64,000 nt of DNA, from the NCBI GenBank assembly GCA_965203215.1, contig CBDBBY010000001.1:372001-436000 (forward strand), in the 5' to 3' direction. Below, in pieces: positions 45,287-54,386 of the stretch. Numbering within the stretch: the first letter of the stretch is position 1; every line of letters begins with the position of its first letter. The notes below the pieces were generated by a model, which was given only the letters and a program-made list of their open reading frames with translations, did not search any database and had not been told where the DNA came from. A program made the translations under genes and the position numbers. The DNA comes from CBDBBY01 sp965203215 (GTDB lineage Bacteria > Pseudomonadota > Alphaproteobacteria > Rhodobacterales > Rhodobacteraceae).

Positions 45287-45377
45287 GGCCGCTCATTCGA
45301 GGAGTCATGATGCAGTCTCTCTCGAAGCGCGCGTTCGACAGTGGCAGACAGATCGCGAATGCTTCCGTCCGAGAACG

Positions 45378-46643
45378 CTACAGCAGCATCCGCAACGGAT
45401 TTTCCAAGTTTTCCACAATTGAAGCCAGCAAGCGGGCTCCGAGGGCACCGTCTATCACGCGATGATCCACGGACAGCGTTGCTGACATTACCGTCGCAAT
45501 TTCTATGCCGTCGTCGACCACCACAGGCCGCTTGGCGCCGGCGCCGATCGCAAGAATCGATCCGTGAGGAGGGTTGATCACTGCGTCGAAGCTGTCGATG
45601 CCGTACATTCCCAAGTTCGAGATCGCGAAACTGCCGCCTTGATACTCGTTCGGCTTCAACGAACGGCTGCGGGCGCGTTCGGCGAGATCCTTCATTTCCG
45701 ACGAGAGCTGGGACAGCGACTTCCTGTCGGCATCGAATAGAACAGGCGTGAACAAACCGCCATCCACCGCAACCGCAACCGCGACGTCGGAAGATTTGAA
45801 CTTCAAGACTTTGTCCGCTGCCCAGATCGAGTTCGCTTCGGGAACCGACTGAAGCGCCATGGCTGCGGCTTTGATGATGAAGTCGTTGACGGAGATCTTC
45901 ATGTCGTGAACGGCCAAAGCGGTGTTCAATTCAGACCGAACAGCCAACAATTTGTCGATTCGAATATCGCGCCGCAAGTAGAAATGGGGGATGGTCTGCT
46001 TCGATTCGGAGAGGCGCGCAGCGATGGTGCGACGCATGCCGTCAAGCTGTATCACCTCGTGCTCGCGGGCTTCATATTGTCCGATCAACGCTTCAAATCC
46101 GGGAGACGGCGCGGCGGAAACAGCAGGCGCGGGCGCTTCAAAGTTCTCGACGTCGGCCTTCACAATGCGCCCGTGCGGGCCCGACCCGGAGATTGATGAA
46201 AGCTCCAAGCCTTTGGACTGCGCAATCCGCTTCGCCAAAGGTGAAGCGAATATTCGCGCCGATGCAACGTCCTCCGGTTTTGCCGCTTGCTTGTCTGGAG
46301 CCGGTTCAAGGTCTTTCTCCGCGGCGGCTTCGGTTTCTTTTTTCGACTCCTCGTCGACCGCCTGCGCTTCGTTCGGGAGAGAAATCTTGCCGACTTCCGA
46401 GGCGTCCTCGACCAGGATCGCAATCGGCTGGTTCACCGCGATTCCTTGCGAACCTTCAGGAACCAGAATTTTCCCGACAATCCCGTCGTCGGCGGATTCG
46501 AACTCCATGACGGCCTTGTCCGTCTCGATCTCCGCAAGCAGGTCGCCGGAGCTTACGGCGTCTCCCTCGCTCACGAGCCATTTCGCCAACGTTCCTTCCT
46601 CCATGGTTGGCGAGAGAGCTGGCATGAGAAGCGTTGTCGGCAT
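45378..46643 (-). CDS. pdhC: Pyruvate dehydrogenase E2, dihydrolipoyllysine acetyltransferase
   Basis: 421 residues. A single lipoyl domain (MPALSPTMEEGTLAKWLVSE; lipoylated Lys in EIETDKAVMEFES), an Ala/Glu/Lys-rich linker, a peripheral-subunit-binding domain (FASPLAKRIAQSKGLELSSI, GPHGRIVKADV), and the catalytic core ending in LSVDHRVIDGALGARLL with the active-site His and Asp. ATG 46643 follows GAGGAG. The 3' end is duplicated at 44241-44371 beyond a toxin-antitoxin cassette. E3 (lpd) is not in the window. Confidence 0.97.
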   Translation of the reverse strand: MPTTLLMPALSPTMEEGTLAKWLVSEGDAVSSGDLLAEIETDKAVMEFESADDGIVGKILVPEGSQGIAVNQPIAILVEDASEVGKISLPNEAQAVDEESKKETEAAAEKDLEPAPDKQAAKPEDVASARIFASPLAKRIAQSKGLELSSISGSGPHGRIVKADVENFEAPAPAVSAAPSPGFEALIGQYEAREHEVIQLDGMRRTIAARLSESKQTIPHFYLRRDIRIDKLLAVRSELNTALAVHDMKISVNDFIIKAAAMALQSVPEANSIWAADKVLKFKSSDVAVAVAVDGGLFTPVLFDADRKSLSQLSSEMKDLAERARSRSLKPNEYQGGSFAISNLGMYGIDSFDAVINPPHGSILAIGAGAKRPVVVDDGIEIATVMSATLSVDHRVIDGALGARLLASIVENLENPLRMLL

Positions 46644-46654
46644 GGGTATCTCCT

Positions 46655-47650
46655 CTACCGGTATGCAACCGAGCGAGCAGCCTTGACGATCTGGTCCGGC
46701 GTAACAAGAGCGTGCTTTTCGAGATTCGCCGCGTACGGCATCGGCACGTCCGCGCCCGCGCAATTCAGAACCGGAGCGTCCAGCCAGTCGAATGCTTCGC
46801 GCATGAGCACGCCGCTGATCTGGGCGCCGATGGAGCAGACTGGCCAGCCCTCTTCGACGGTCACGCACCTGTTGGTTTTCTTGACGGAATTCACAACCGT
46901 GCCGGTGTCCATCGGTCTGAGCGTCCTAAGGTCGACGACTTCCGGGCTGATTCCCGCGTCCGTCAAAGCATCGGCTGCCGCCAGGGCGTGCTCCATTCCA
47001 ATTCCGAACGAGACGATCGTCACGTCGGTTCCTTCTCTTGCTATCGCGGCCTCGCCGATGGGAACGATATGATCTTCGTCGGTCGGCACCTCGAAGCTGC
47101 GGCCGTAGAGAATTTCATTTTCCAGGAACACTACGGGATTCGGGTCTCGAATTGCAGACTTCAAGAGCCCCTTCGCGTCCGCCGCCGCATACGGCTGGAC
47201 GACCTTCAAGCCGGGGCAGTGGGCATACCATGCAGCATAGTCCTGGCTGTGCTGCGCGGCAACCCGCGCGGCAGCCCCGTTCGGACCGCGGAATACAATC
47301 GGACACGCTATTTGGCCGCCGGACATGTAGAGCGTCTTGGACGCGGAATTTACAATTTGATCAATTGCTTGCATCGAGAAGTTGAAAGTCATGAACTCAA
47401 CGACCGGTCGCAATCCGGCCAATGCCGCGCCGACCCCGAGGCCGGTGAAACCGTGTTCGGTAATCGGCGTATCGATGACCCGCCGAGAACCGAACTCGTC
47501 AAGAAGTCCTTGCGAGACCTTGTACGCCCCCTGATAATCGGCGACTTCCTCGCCCATCAGGAATACGGACTCGTCGCGACGCATTTCCTCTGCGATAGCG
47601 TCGCGGATCGCCTCGCGGACGGTCTTTGTCGTGCTTGAGATATTTCCCAC
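46655..47650 (-). CDS. pdhB: Pyruvate dehydrogenase E1 beta subunit
   Basis: 331 residues starting at GTG 47650. VREAIRDAIAEEMRRDESVF, GLGVGAALAGLRPVVEFMTF and PVVFLENEILYG are E1-beta motifs; the C-terminal transketolase domain ends with PYAANLEKHALVTPDQIVKA. Many alphaproteobacterial PdhB proteins carry an N-terminal lipoyl domain; this one does not, so the only lipoyl domain of the complex visible here is on E2. It is separated from pdhC by 11 bases and from pdhA by an IS630 element. Confidence 0.96.
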   Translation of the reverse strand: MGNISSTTKTVREAIRDAIAEEMRRDESVFLMGEEVADYQGAYKVSQGLLDEFGSRRVIDTPITEHGFTGLGVGAALAGLRPVVEFMTFNFSMQAIDQIVNSASKTLYMSGGQIACPIVFRGPNGAAARVAAQHSQDYAAWYAHCPGLKVVQPYAAADAKGLLKSAIRDPNPVVFLENEILYGRSFEVPTDEDHIVPIGEAAIAREGTDVTIVSFGIGMEHALAAADALTDAGISPEVVDLRTLRPMDTGTVVNSVKKTNRCVTVEEGWPVCSIGAQISGVLMREAFDWLDAPVLNCAGADVPMPYAANLEKHALVTPDQIVKAARSVAYR

Positions 47651-47680
47651 TATTTTATGCCCCGGCTGGAATGCGAGTTC

Positions 47681-48763
47681 CTAGTGGCTTGTCCGAATCA
47701 TTTGGAACCCTCTTTGACGGGCGGCGATCAGCCGGTCCGGGCTGGCCGTCCATTTGAACGGCTTCGCCTCCTTCCCGTTGTGCAGCTCGATGAAGCCGTC
47801 GACCGCCGCCTTGAGATCCTCGAGGGAATCGTGGACGCCGCGCCGGAGACGGCGATTGGCCAGCTTCCCGAAGAAGCCTTCGACCGCGTTCATCCAGGAG
47901 CAGGAGGTCGGCGTGAAGTGGAGGGTCCAGCGGGGATGGTCCGCCAGCCAGTCCGCGACGGCCGAATGCTTGTGGGCGGAGTAGTTGTCCACGATGGCGT
48001 GGATCATCCGCCCGGCGGGCGCCGCCTTGTCGACCTGCTCGAGGAACGCGATGAACTCCTGGTGCCGGTGGCGCTCGGAGTGGCGGCCGATGACCGTCCC
48101 GTCCAGAATGTTCATCGCGGCGAACAGCGTCGTGGTTCCGTTCCGCTTGTAGTCGTGCGTCATCGTCGCGGGCCGTCCCGGCTTCATCGGAAGCGCCTTC
48201 TGCGTCCGCCCGAGCGCCTGGATCTGCGTCTTCTCGTCGATCGAAAAAACCACAGCGCGGTCCGGCGGATTCATGTACAGATCGATGACTTCGCGGGTCT
48301 TCTCCGCGAACTTCGGATCGGTCGAGACCTTGAACTGCCGCACCTTGTGCGGCGCGAGACGGTGGCGGACGAGGATCTTGTGCACGGTCGTCGGCGAGAG
48401 GCCGACCTTCTTCGCCAAGGCGCGCACCGTCCAGTGCGTCTCCCCCTCCGGCGCGGAGCTCCGCGCCAGCTCCACCACCTCGCGGACCTTCTCCTCGGAC
48501 GTCGGCGGCTTGCCCGGCGGGCGCGTCTTGTCGCGCAGAAGGCCGTCCACGCCCTCCCGCATGAACCGCTCCTGCCAGCGCCACACCGTCGCCTTCGCCG
48601 AGCCGGTCGCGGCCATGACCGCCACCGTCCCCAAACCGTCGTCCGTCATAAGGACGATCCGCGCCCGGCGCGCGTGCTTCACCTTGCTGTTGCCGTCTCC
48701 CGCGATCGCCTCGAGCCGCCCGCGCTGCTCGTCCGAAACATCGAAGTCCACTCCCGTCCGCAT
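47681..48763 (-). CDS. IS630-family transposase
   Basis: 360-residue DDE transposase. N-terminal helix-turn-helix (HARRARIVLMTDDGLGT, GSAKATVWRWQERF), a second winged part (WTVRALAKKVGLSPTTVHKI), then the catalytic acids in VVFSIDEKTQIQALGR, IHAIVDNYSAHKH and WMNAVEGFFGKLANRRLRRG. Full length, so potentially active. ATG 48763 follows GAGGCGGG. The TAG stop (47683-47681) reuses the TA target duplication at the element's end. Confidence 0.95.
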   Translation of the reverse strand: MRTGVDFDVSDEQRGRLEAIAGDGNSKVKHARRARIVLMTDDGLGTVAVMAATGSAKATVWRWQERFMREGVDGLLRDKTRPPGKPPTSEEKVREVVELARSSAPEGETHWTVRALAKKVGLSPTTVHKILVRHRLAPHKVRQFKVSTDPKFAEKTREVIDLYMNPPDRAVVFSIDEKTQIQALGRTQKALPMKPGRPATMTHDYKRNGTTTLFAAMNILDGTVIGRHSERHRHQEFIAFLEQVDKAAPAGRMIHAIVDNYSAHKHSAVADWLADHPRWTLHFTPTSCSWMNAVEGFFGKLANRRLRRGVHDSLEDLKAAVDGFIELHNGKEAKPFKWTASPDRLIAARQRGFQMIRTSH

Positions 48764-48847
48764 CGTCCCGCCTCTCGTCTGCTCCGCGCTGTCGCCGCGC
48801 GGTTCCTGCCAAGACCATACTGGACTCCAGTGAAGCAAACAAGCCAC
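47684..48847 (-). mobile_element. IS630-family insertion sequence between pdhA and pdhB
   Basis: Ends GTGGCTTGTCCGAATCA (from 47684) and, complemented, GTGGCTTGTTTGCTTCA (from 48847) are imperfect inverted repeats. TA flanks both sides (47682-47683 and 48848-48849), the dinucleotide target duplicated by IS630 elements. About 1164 bp with one intact transposase gene, inserted in the pdhA-pdhB intergenic space in the operon's own orientation. Confidence 0.92.
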
Positions 48848-48975
48848 TAGTTCTGGACCCTGCCGCGGCATCGCTATGATTCGACCGCGCGGCTTGCTTT
48901 GGATATTCATATACGACCAAGGAAGTTCGGCAACGCCTCGTGCCATTGGGCAAACGCGCCAAAGCGGCAGCCAAA

Positions 48976-49980
48976 CTATTTGAAGTCGGCCGGCGCGTGG
49001 ACATCGGTCCAAAGTTCCGACAAATCCGGCTCGGGGCTGCTTCGCGCAAATTCCGCAGCGTCGTTGACGATGGATTTGGTTTCAGCGTCGACCGCTTTCA
49101 GCTGGGCTTCCGACATCCGCGCCTTTTCGACAAGCAAATTCCTAAGATTGGAAATAGGGTCCCGTTCCTCGCGCACGCTCTGCACCTCTTCTCGGGTCCG
49201 ATACTTGGCGGGGTCGGACATTGAATGGCCCCGATATCTGTAGGTATGCATTTCAAGAATGTACGGACCGGCTCCGCTTCTGCAGTGATCAACCGCTTTT
49301 TGGCCCGCCGCCTTGACCAGCAGCACGTCCATCCCGTCGACGCTTTCGCCCGGAATGTCGAACGCTTTGCCGCGCGTATGCAAATCCGGGGTCGAAGACG
49401 AGCGCTCCACGGAGGTGCCCATTGCGTACTGGTTGTTTTCGATCACGAAGATGACAGGCAGCTTCCATAGGCTTGCCATATTGAACGTCTCGTAAACCTG
49501 TCCCTGGTTTGCCGCTCCGTCGCCGAAATAGGTGAATGTAACGTTTCGGTTTCCTTCGTACTTGTCGGCGAATGCGAGGCCTGCTCCCAACGGCACTTGA
49601 GCGCCGACAATGCCGTGCCCGCCGTAGAACTGCTTTTCCTTGCTGAACATATGCATGGATCCGCCTTTTCCGCGCGAATATCCGCCGCTTCGGCCGGTCA
49701 ATTCCGCCATCACGCCCTTCGGATCCATTCCACAGGCCAGCATGTGTCCATGATCCCTGTACGCCGTTATTCTTTTGTCGTCTTTTTCGGCTACAGCTTC
49801 CAGTCCGACAACGACGGCTTCCTGACCGATGTACAAGTGGCAGAAGCCTCCGATCAGGCCCATTCCGTACAACTGGCCGGCCTTTTCCTCGAATCGGCGG
49901 ATGAGCAGCATCTGCTTGTATAGATCGAGCAGTTCTTTCTTTGACGCATCTTGCTTTTGAAGTGGGCTTTTGCGCGCCAT
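48976..49980 (-). CDS. pdhA: Pyruvate dehydrogenase E1 alpha subunit
   Basis: 334 residues. RRFEEKAGQLYGMGLIGGF, then the thiamine-diphosphate motif from GDGAANQGQVYETF to IENNQYAMGTS, and the loop RYRGHSMSDPAKYR. Works with PdhB to decarboxylate pyruvate and acetylate the E2 lipoyl group. ATG 49980 is preferred; ATG 50016 would add 12 residues without family similarity. First gene of the pdh operon, now cut off from pdhBC by the IS630 element. Confidence 0.96.
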   Translation of the reverse strand: MARKSPLQKQDASKKELLDLYKQMLLIRRFEEKAGQLYGMGLIGGFCHLYIGQEAVVVGLEAVAEKDDKRITAYRDHGHMLACGMDPKGVMAELTGRSGGYSRGKGGSMHMFSKEKQFYGGHGIVGAQVPLGAGLAFADKYEGNRNVTFTYFGDGAANQGQVYETFNMASLWKLPVIFVIENNQYAMGTSVERSSSTPDLHTRGKAFDIPGESVDGMDVLLVKAAGQKAVDHCRSGAGPYILEMHTYRYRGHSMSDPAKYRTREEVQSVREERDPISNLRNLLVEKARMSEAQLKAVDAETKSIVNDAAEFARSSPEPDLSELWTDVHAPADFK

Positions 49981-50016
49981 CGAATTTTCCGCCAGCAAAC
50001 TGAGTTTCGCATTCAA

Positions 50017-50364
50017 GAATTCGTGCCGTTATATAATCCGAAGCCGAAACTTTCCAGCGAGTTGAACATCGAAGGCAATGACAATTGATGGGCCTCCTCA
50101 AAAGACTCGCCGTTGCCTGCCGCAAAGTTCAGCGAATCACTTGTCGCGTGGATCGAGAAGTGTGGTCGAACGCGTAGGTTTCTCCTATGTCAAAGAAGTT
50201 GCCGTGATCGGAAGCAAAGAGGTCGGCGGGGGCTCAGAGTAAAGGCCGCTCATGCTGCGCCAGCACGGGAATTTCGAGGACGCACGCTCGCAAGAGCCGT
50301 GGAAGTCCTGAGATTGCCCGGCGTACGGAAACCTCTGATTGCAAAGAATTTCTTCGATCAGCGT
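50017..50364. other. 348-base intergenic stretch
   Basis: Lies upstream of pdhA and downstream of ftsB on the minus strand. A TATAT-rich segment near 50030-50040 may belong to the pdhA promoter. No gene or RNA was recognised. Confidence 0.4.
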
Positions 50365-50667
50365 TCAGTTGATGATTCTGTCATTCGGATGGACATACCC
50401 GAGTCTTTCGCGAGCCAGCTCATCCAGGAGTTCCAAGTCCAGAAAGTCATCCGACAGTCTCTTGGTCTTGTTTTCCATGACCGCGATCTGGAAATCGATC
50501 TCGCCCAGCTCGGTCCGAAGCTCGGAAATCTGCTCTTCGATCTGGATTCGCGCGAAAAGGCCTTGATTGCCCTGAAGCGCAGTGAACGCGAGGTAAATAT
50601 GGGCCAGAACAAATAGAGAGAAAATGCCCAGATCTCGATAGAATGGGCGCTGTGCTAGCTTTGCCAT
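50365..50667 (-). CDS. FtsB/DivIC-like septum formation initiator
   Basis: 100-residue bitopic protein: a membrane helix near residues 12-32 (IFSLFVLAHIYLAFTALQ), a coiled coil (LFARIQIEEQISELRTELGE), then RLSDDFLDLELLDELARERL and GYVHPNDRIIN. The ARERLGYVxPxE pattern is the FtsB/DivIC signature. It would join FtsL and FtsQ at the division site. Its place near pdhA and the glycolytic genes is typical of alphaproteobacteria. Confidence 0.88.
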   Translation of the reverse strand: MAKLAQRPFYRDLGIFSLFVLAHIYLAFTALQGNQGLFARIQIEEQISELRTELGEIDFQIAVMENKTKRLSDDFLDLELLDELARERLGYVHPNDRIIN

Positions 50668-50855
50668 TTACTGCTCTGACATGTCTTATGCGTCATATTG
50701 TTCGACGCCGACGGCATTTCTTGCGTACTCGCCGCGTTTTGCCAACGAGATTCAGGCTACAGCTGGAATTCCGCCGCAAAATTGCACCAATGTGGCACAA
50801 TTGCCAACCATCAAGGGGTTGCGGAATCGAGAATTCGTTGCGGATTACGTTTTTT

Positions 50856-51782
50856 TCAATGCCCGTTTCTGTAGATATTGACAAGCTTCCTCAGCATCTT
50901 CAAAGCATCCGCCCGGGGCCGTTGGAAGGTGTTCCTGCCGATGATCGAGCCGTGGCCGCCGCCATCTCTGATTGCTCGTGCATCGTCGAAGACCTCATCG
51001 GACGTCTTCGCAGATCCCCCCGAAAAAACTACAATTCGGCGTCCATTGAAGGCCGCCTTCATGCAGTGTGCGACCCGCCGCGAGCGGTCTTGCAAATCGG
51101 TTCGGTCGCCCAATTTTTCCTTGGTCTCGGGAATGTGGAGAGTAAACTCAGGCAGCTTTATCTTGATGATGTGCGCGCCTAAAAGCGCGGCAATGTGGGC
51201 AGCGTACGCGCTTACATCCAATGCGGTCTGCGCTTTTCCAGCAAGGTCTTCTCCGCGCGGGTACGACCAAATGACCGTGGCCAGACCGCGCGCCGATGCC
51301 TCGGCGCGAATCTCGGCAATCTCTTCGAACATTTCCATGGACTGCGATGATCCCGGATAGACCGTGAAGCCGATTGCCGCACAGCCAAGGCGCAGCGCAT
51401 CGTCGACGGATGCCGTTATGGCTTGATCGTTCGCCATGCCGCTGGGCAGCAGCGAATTCGAAGAATTGACCTTCAGGATAGTCGGAATTTGCCCGGCGAA
51501 GCGGTCGGCGCCGCACTCGATCATTCCAAGGGGAGCCGCGTAAGCACTGAGACCTGCCTCTGTTGCCAGCTCGAAGTGATAGTGCGGGTCGTAGGCGGGC
51601 TCATTCACCAGAAAACTCCGATCAGGCCCGTGCTCGAATCCCTGGTCAACCGGCAGGATGATCAGTTTGCCTGTTCCGGACAATGCGCCATGCATCAAAA
51701 TGCGAACCAGATTCGTCCTTACGCCCGGCGAGTCCCCGGCGTAGCTGGCCAGAATTCCCTTTACCGTGTCGGTGATCTTCAT
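50856..51782 (-). CDS. Fructose-bisphosphate aldolase class I (DhnA/FbaB type)
   Basis: 308 residues of the archaeal-type/DhnA class I aldolase family. LIILPVDQGFEHGPDRSFLV, LGCAAIGFTVYPGSSQSMEM and IWSYPRGEDL are characteristic, and the Schiff-base lysine is in HIIKIKLPE. The phosphate-binding end is VVFSGGSAKTSDEV followed by GSIIGRNTFQRPRADALKML. ATG 51782 was chosen; upstream codons lack similarity. Last of the tkt-gap-pgk-fba series on this strand. Confidence 0.93.
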   Translation of the reverse strand: MKITDTVKGILASYAGDSPGVRTNLVRILMHGALSGTGKLIILPVDQGFEHGPDRSFLVNEPAYDPHYHFELATEAGLSAYAAPLGMIECGADRFAGQIPTILKVNSSNSLLPSGMANDQAITASVDDALRLGCAAIGFTVYPGSSQSMEMFEEIAEIRAEASARGLATVIWSYPRGEDLAGKAQTALDVSAYAAHIAALLGAHIIKIKLPEFTLHIPETKEKLGDRTDLQDRSRRVAHCMKAAFNGRRIVVFSGGSAKTSDEVFDDARAIRDGGGHGSIIGRNTFQRPRADALKMLRKLVNIYRNGH

Positions 51783-51968
51783 TGACTCAAAACCTTTCCA
51801 GCATCGGGAGCGAACCGGCTCCCGGAGATTGTCCAAACAATTTTGCCCGATGATCCAGCCAAGTCGACATTGAGCATTCACGCGTTCGGCTGCCGCAGAA
51901 GCCTGCTCCGCAACATATTGGCGATTCGCAAGCCTTGGACAAACGGGCAGGGGATGGCCAAGTCGACC

Positions 51969-53159
51969 TCACCGGCGAAGCGCCTCAATTCCCGGCAACG
52001 TCTTTCCTTCAAGCCACTCGAGAAAAGCGCCGCCGGCAGTGGATAAATGGGTGAATCGGTTCGCGGCGCCGGCAATGTTCAACGCTGCAACCGTGTCGCC
52101 GCCTCCGGCGACAGAAATCAGCGATCCGCTTGCGGTCAATTCTGCCGCCGCCCTCGCAAGCAGATTTGTTCCATTGTCGAAAGGCTTCATCTCGAAAGCC
52201 CCCATAGGTCCATTCCAAATCAATGTACGGCATGATCGGAACAGCGCGGCAATTCGCGCGGCCGATATTGGCCCGCAGTCCAAGATCATTTCGTAGTTCC
52301 GGCAGTCCCGCGGGCCAGTCTCGCGCCAATTCGCATCGGGCTTTAGGCCGTCTGCGACGACGACTTGATCGGGCAGCACGATTTCGCAGCCATGCTTGCC
52401 GGCTTCCGCCACGATTTCCGCTGCGGTCGCCGCCATGGCGGGTTCAGCAAGCGATTTTCCCACGCAGAATCCTTGCGACAGATAGAAGGTATTCGACATC
52501 CCGCCGCCGATCACGAGGTGGTCCACCTTGCGAATCAGGTTTGACAGGACTTCCAGCTTGGTCGAAATTTTCGCGCCTCCCACAAGAGCTGCGACGGGCG
52601 GGGACGGTCGCTCCAATGCGTTCGCAAGAGCGTCGAGTTCCTCTGCCATCAGTCGCCCTGCGCAATTCGGAAGCGCCGAGGCCAAACCGGCAGTCGATGC
52701 GTGCGCCCGATGCGAGACGGAAAATGCGTCATTGCAGTAAACATCGCCAAGCTTGGCAAGCTGGCGGACAAAATGTTCCTCGTTTTCAGTTTCTTCTGGG
52801 TAAAACCTGACATTTTCCATCAGCAAGATTTCGCCTGCCGACTGGCTCCTGCTGCAAGATTCCGCCCGCGGCCCAACCGCTGCTTCACAGAATTTCACCC
52901 GCCGTTCAAGATGCTCCTCCACCGACGAAACAACCTGTTTCAACGAAAATTTCGGATCGGCGGCGCCTTTCGGACGTCCCAGGTGGGAGAGCAGGATCGG
53001 AATGCCGCCCTTGTCCAAAATCTCGTTGATCGTGCGCGCCGAGCGAATGATCCGCGTCGCATCGGCCACGCGCCCATCCTTCATCGGCACGTTGTAATCG
53101 ACGCGCACGAGCACGCGTTTGCCTTCGACGTCGATATCGTCCAGCGAATTCCAAGCCAT
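51969..53159 (-). CDS. pgk: Phosphoglycerate kinase
   Basis: 396 residues: KRVLVRVDYNVPMKDGRVAD at the N-terminus, ILLSHLGRPKGAADPKFSL, the nucleotide-side motif VAALVGGAKISTKLEVL and VIGGGMSNTFYL, and LIWNGPMGAFEMKPFDNGT. The C-terminus GGAFLEWLEGKTLPGIEAL is standard. Interconverts 1,3-bisphosphoglycerate and 3-phosphoglycerate with ATP. ATG 53159 was chosen. Confidence 0.97.
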   Translation of the reverse strand: MAWNSLDDIDVEGKRVLVRVDYNVPMKDGRVADATRIIRSARTINEILDKGGIPILLSHLGRPKGAADPKFSLKQVVSSVEEHLERRVKFCEAAVGPRAESCSRSQSAGEILLMENVRFYPEETENEEHFVRQLAKLGDVYCNDAFSVSHRAHASTAGLASALPNCAGRLMAEELDALANALERPSPPVAALVGGAKISTKLEVLSNLIRKVDHLVIGGGMSNTFYLSQGFCVGKSLAEPAMAATAAEIVAEAGKHGCEIVLPDQVVVADGLKPDANWRETGPRDCRNYEMILDCGPISAARIAALFRSCRTLIWNGPMGAFEMKPFDNGTNLLARAAAELTASGSLISVAGGGDTVAALNIAGAANRFTHLSTAGGAFLEWLEGKTLPGIEALRR

Positions 53160-53221
53160 GCTATGCTCGCGGCTGCTCCTCGGCGAATTCAAAGTCGTTT
53201 GCGAACGGTTTGGCGACGGCG

Positions 53222-54220
53222 TCAAAGCTGGCTTATCGCAACCGACACATCTGCCATTCTGTTGGAGAAGCCCCACTCATTGTCGTACCAAGCAAGGACG
53301 CGGCAAAAGGTGCCGTCCATGACTTTTGTTTGATCCAGGTGGAAAATCGACGAACGCGAATCATGATTGAAATCGGCTGAAACATTGGGTCGGTCGGTAT
53401 ATCCCAAAATGCCCTTCAACTTGCCCTTGGAAGCGCTGATGACCGCCTCATTGATTTCTTCAACGGTCGTTTCCCGCCCGGCTTCAAAGTTGAGGTCGAC
53501 AACCGACACGTTCGGCGTGGGCACTCGGATGGCGACGCCGTCCAGCCGACCAGCGAGCTCCGGCAGCACCAAGCCGACGGCTCGCGCAGCGCCCGTCGAT
53601 GTTGGAATCATCGACACCGAGGCGGCTCTCGCACGGTAGAGATCTTTGTGAATGGCATCGAGCGTCGGCTGGTCGCCGGTGTAGCTGTGGATGGTCGTCA
53701 TGAATCCGCGGCTAATTCCGACCGCCTCATTCAACACCATCGCCACGGGAGAAAGGCAATTCGTCGTGCACGAGGCATTCGAAATCACCCGGTCGCCGCT
53801 TTCGATCGTCTCATGATTCACGCCGTAGACAACCGTCTTGTCCGAGCCGGAGGCGGGTGCGGACACCAAAACCCGCTTTGAACCGTTGTCCAAATGCCTT
53901 GCCGCTTTCTCGCGCGATGCGAACAACCCGGTGCACTCCAGCGCGACATCGACATCGCTCCAAGGAAGCTCTTCCGGATTGCGCATTCCGGTCACACGGA
54001 TGGATCCGCGCCCCGCGTCGATAGTCGCTTCGCCGGATTCCACTTTTCCCGGAAACCTGCCGTGCACGGAATCAAACTGAAGCAGGTGGGCCAATTGTTC
54101 CACAGGGGCCAGATCGTTGACGGCGACAACCTGAATATCCGACCTTCCAGACTCGATTATTGCGCGCAGAACAAGTCTGCCGATCCGGCCGAAGCCGTTG
54201 ATTGCAACCTTTGCAGTCAT
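53222..54220 (-). CDS. gap: Glyceraldehyde-3-phosphate dehydrogenase
   Basis: 332 residues. AINGFGRIGRLVLRAI nucleotide motif, catalytic Cys in VISNASCTTNCLSPVAMVLN, TIHSYTGDQPTLDAIHKDLY, and ARAASVSMIPTSTGAARAVG. C-terminal ends RVLAWYDNEWGFSNRMAD. ATG 54220 was chosen. Phosphorylating type; the coenzyme is probably NAD. It lies 62 bases upstream of pgk. Confidence 0.97.
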   Translation of the reverse strand: MTAKVAINGFGRIGRLVLRAIIESGRSDIQVVAVNDLAPVEQLAHLLQFDSVHGRFPGKVESGEATIDAGRGSIRVTGMRNPEELPWSDVDVALECTGLFASREKAARHLDNGSKRVLVSAPASGSDKTVVYGVNHETIESGDRVISNASCTTNCLSPVAMVLNEAVGISRGFMTTIHSYTGDQPTLDAIHKDLYRARAASVSMIPTSTGAARAVGLVLPELAGRLDGVAIRVPTPNVSVVDLNFEAGRETTVEEINEAVISASKGKLKGILGYTDRPNVSADFNHDSRSSIFHLDQTKVMDGTFCRVLAWYDNEWGFSNRMADVSVAISQL

Positions 54221-54386
54221 TTGTTTCTCCAAATTGTTTTCAACGAAATTTCGAAGAGTTGGGACTATTCCGGCCTAAAGGGTGCCCGGGAGCACTTGCC
54301 GCTTGTGCACTAAAAACCTGCATGAAGCCGATTTCATCCGATATGGCAGGATTTTTCGGTTCATTTCCAGCCGTGACGGGCGCAAT

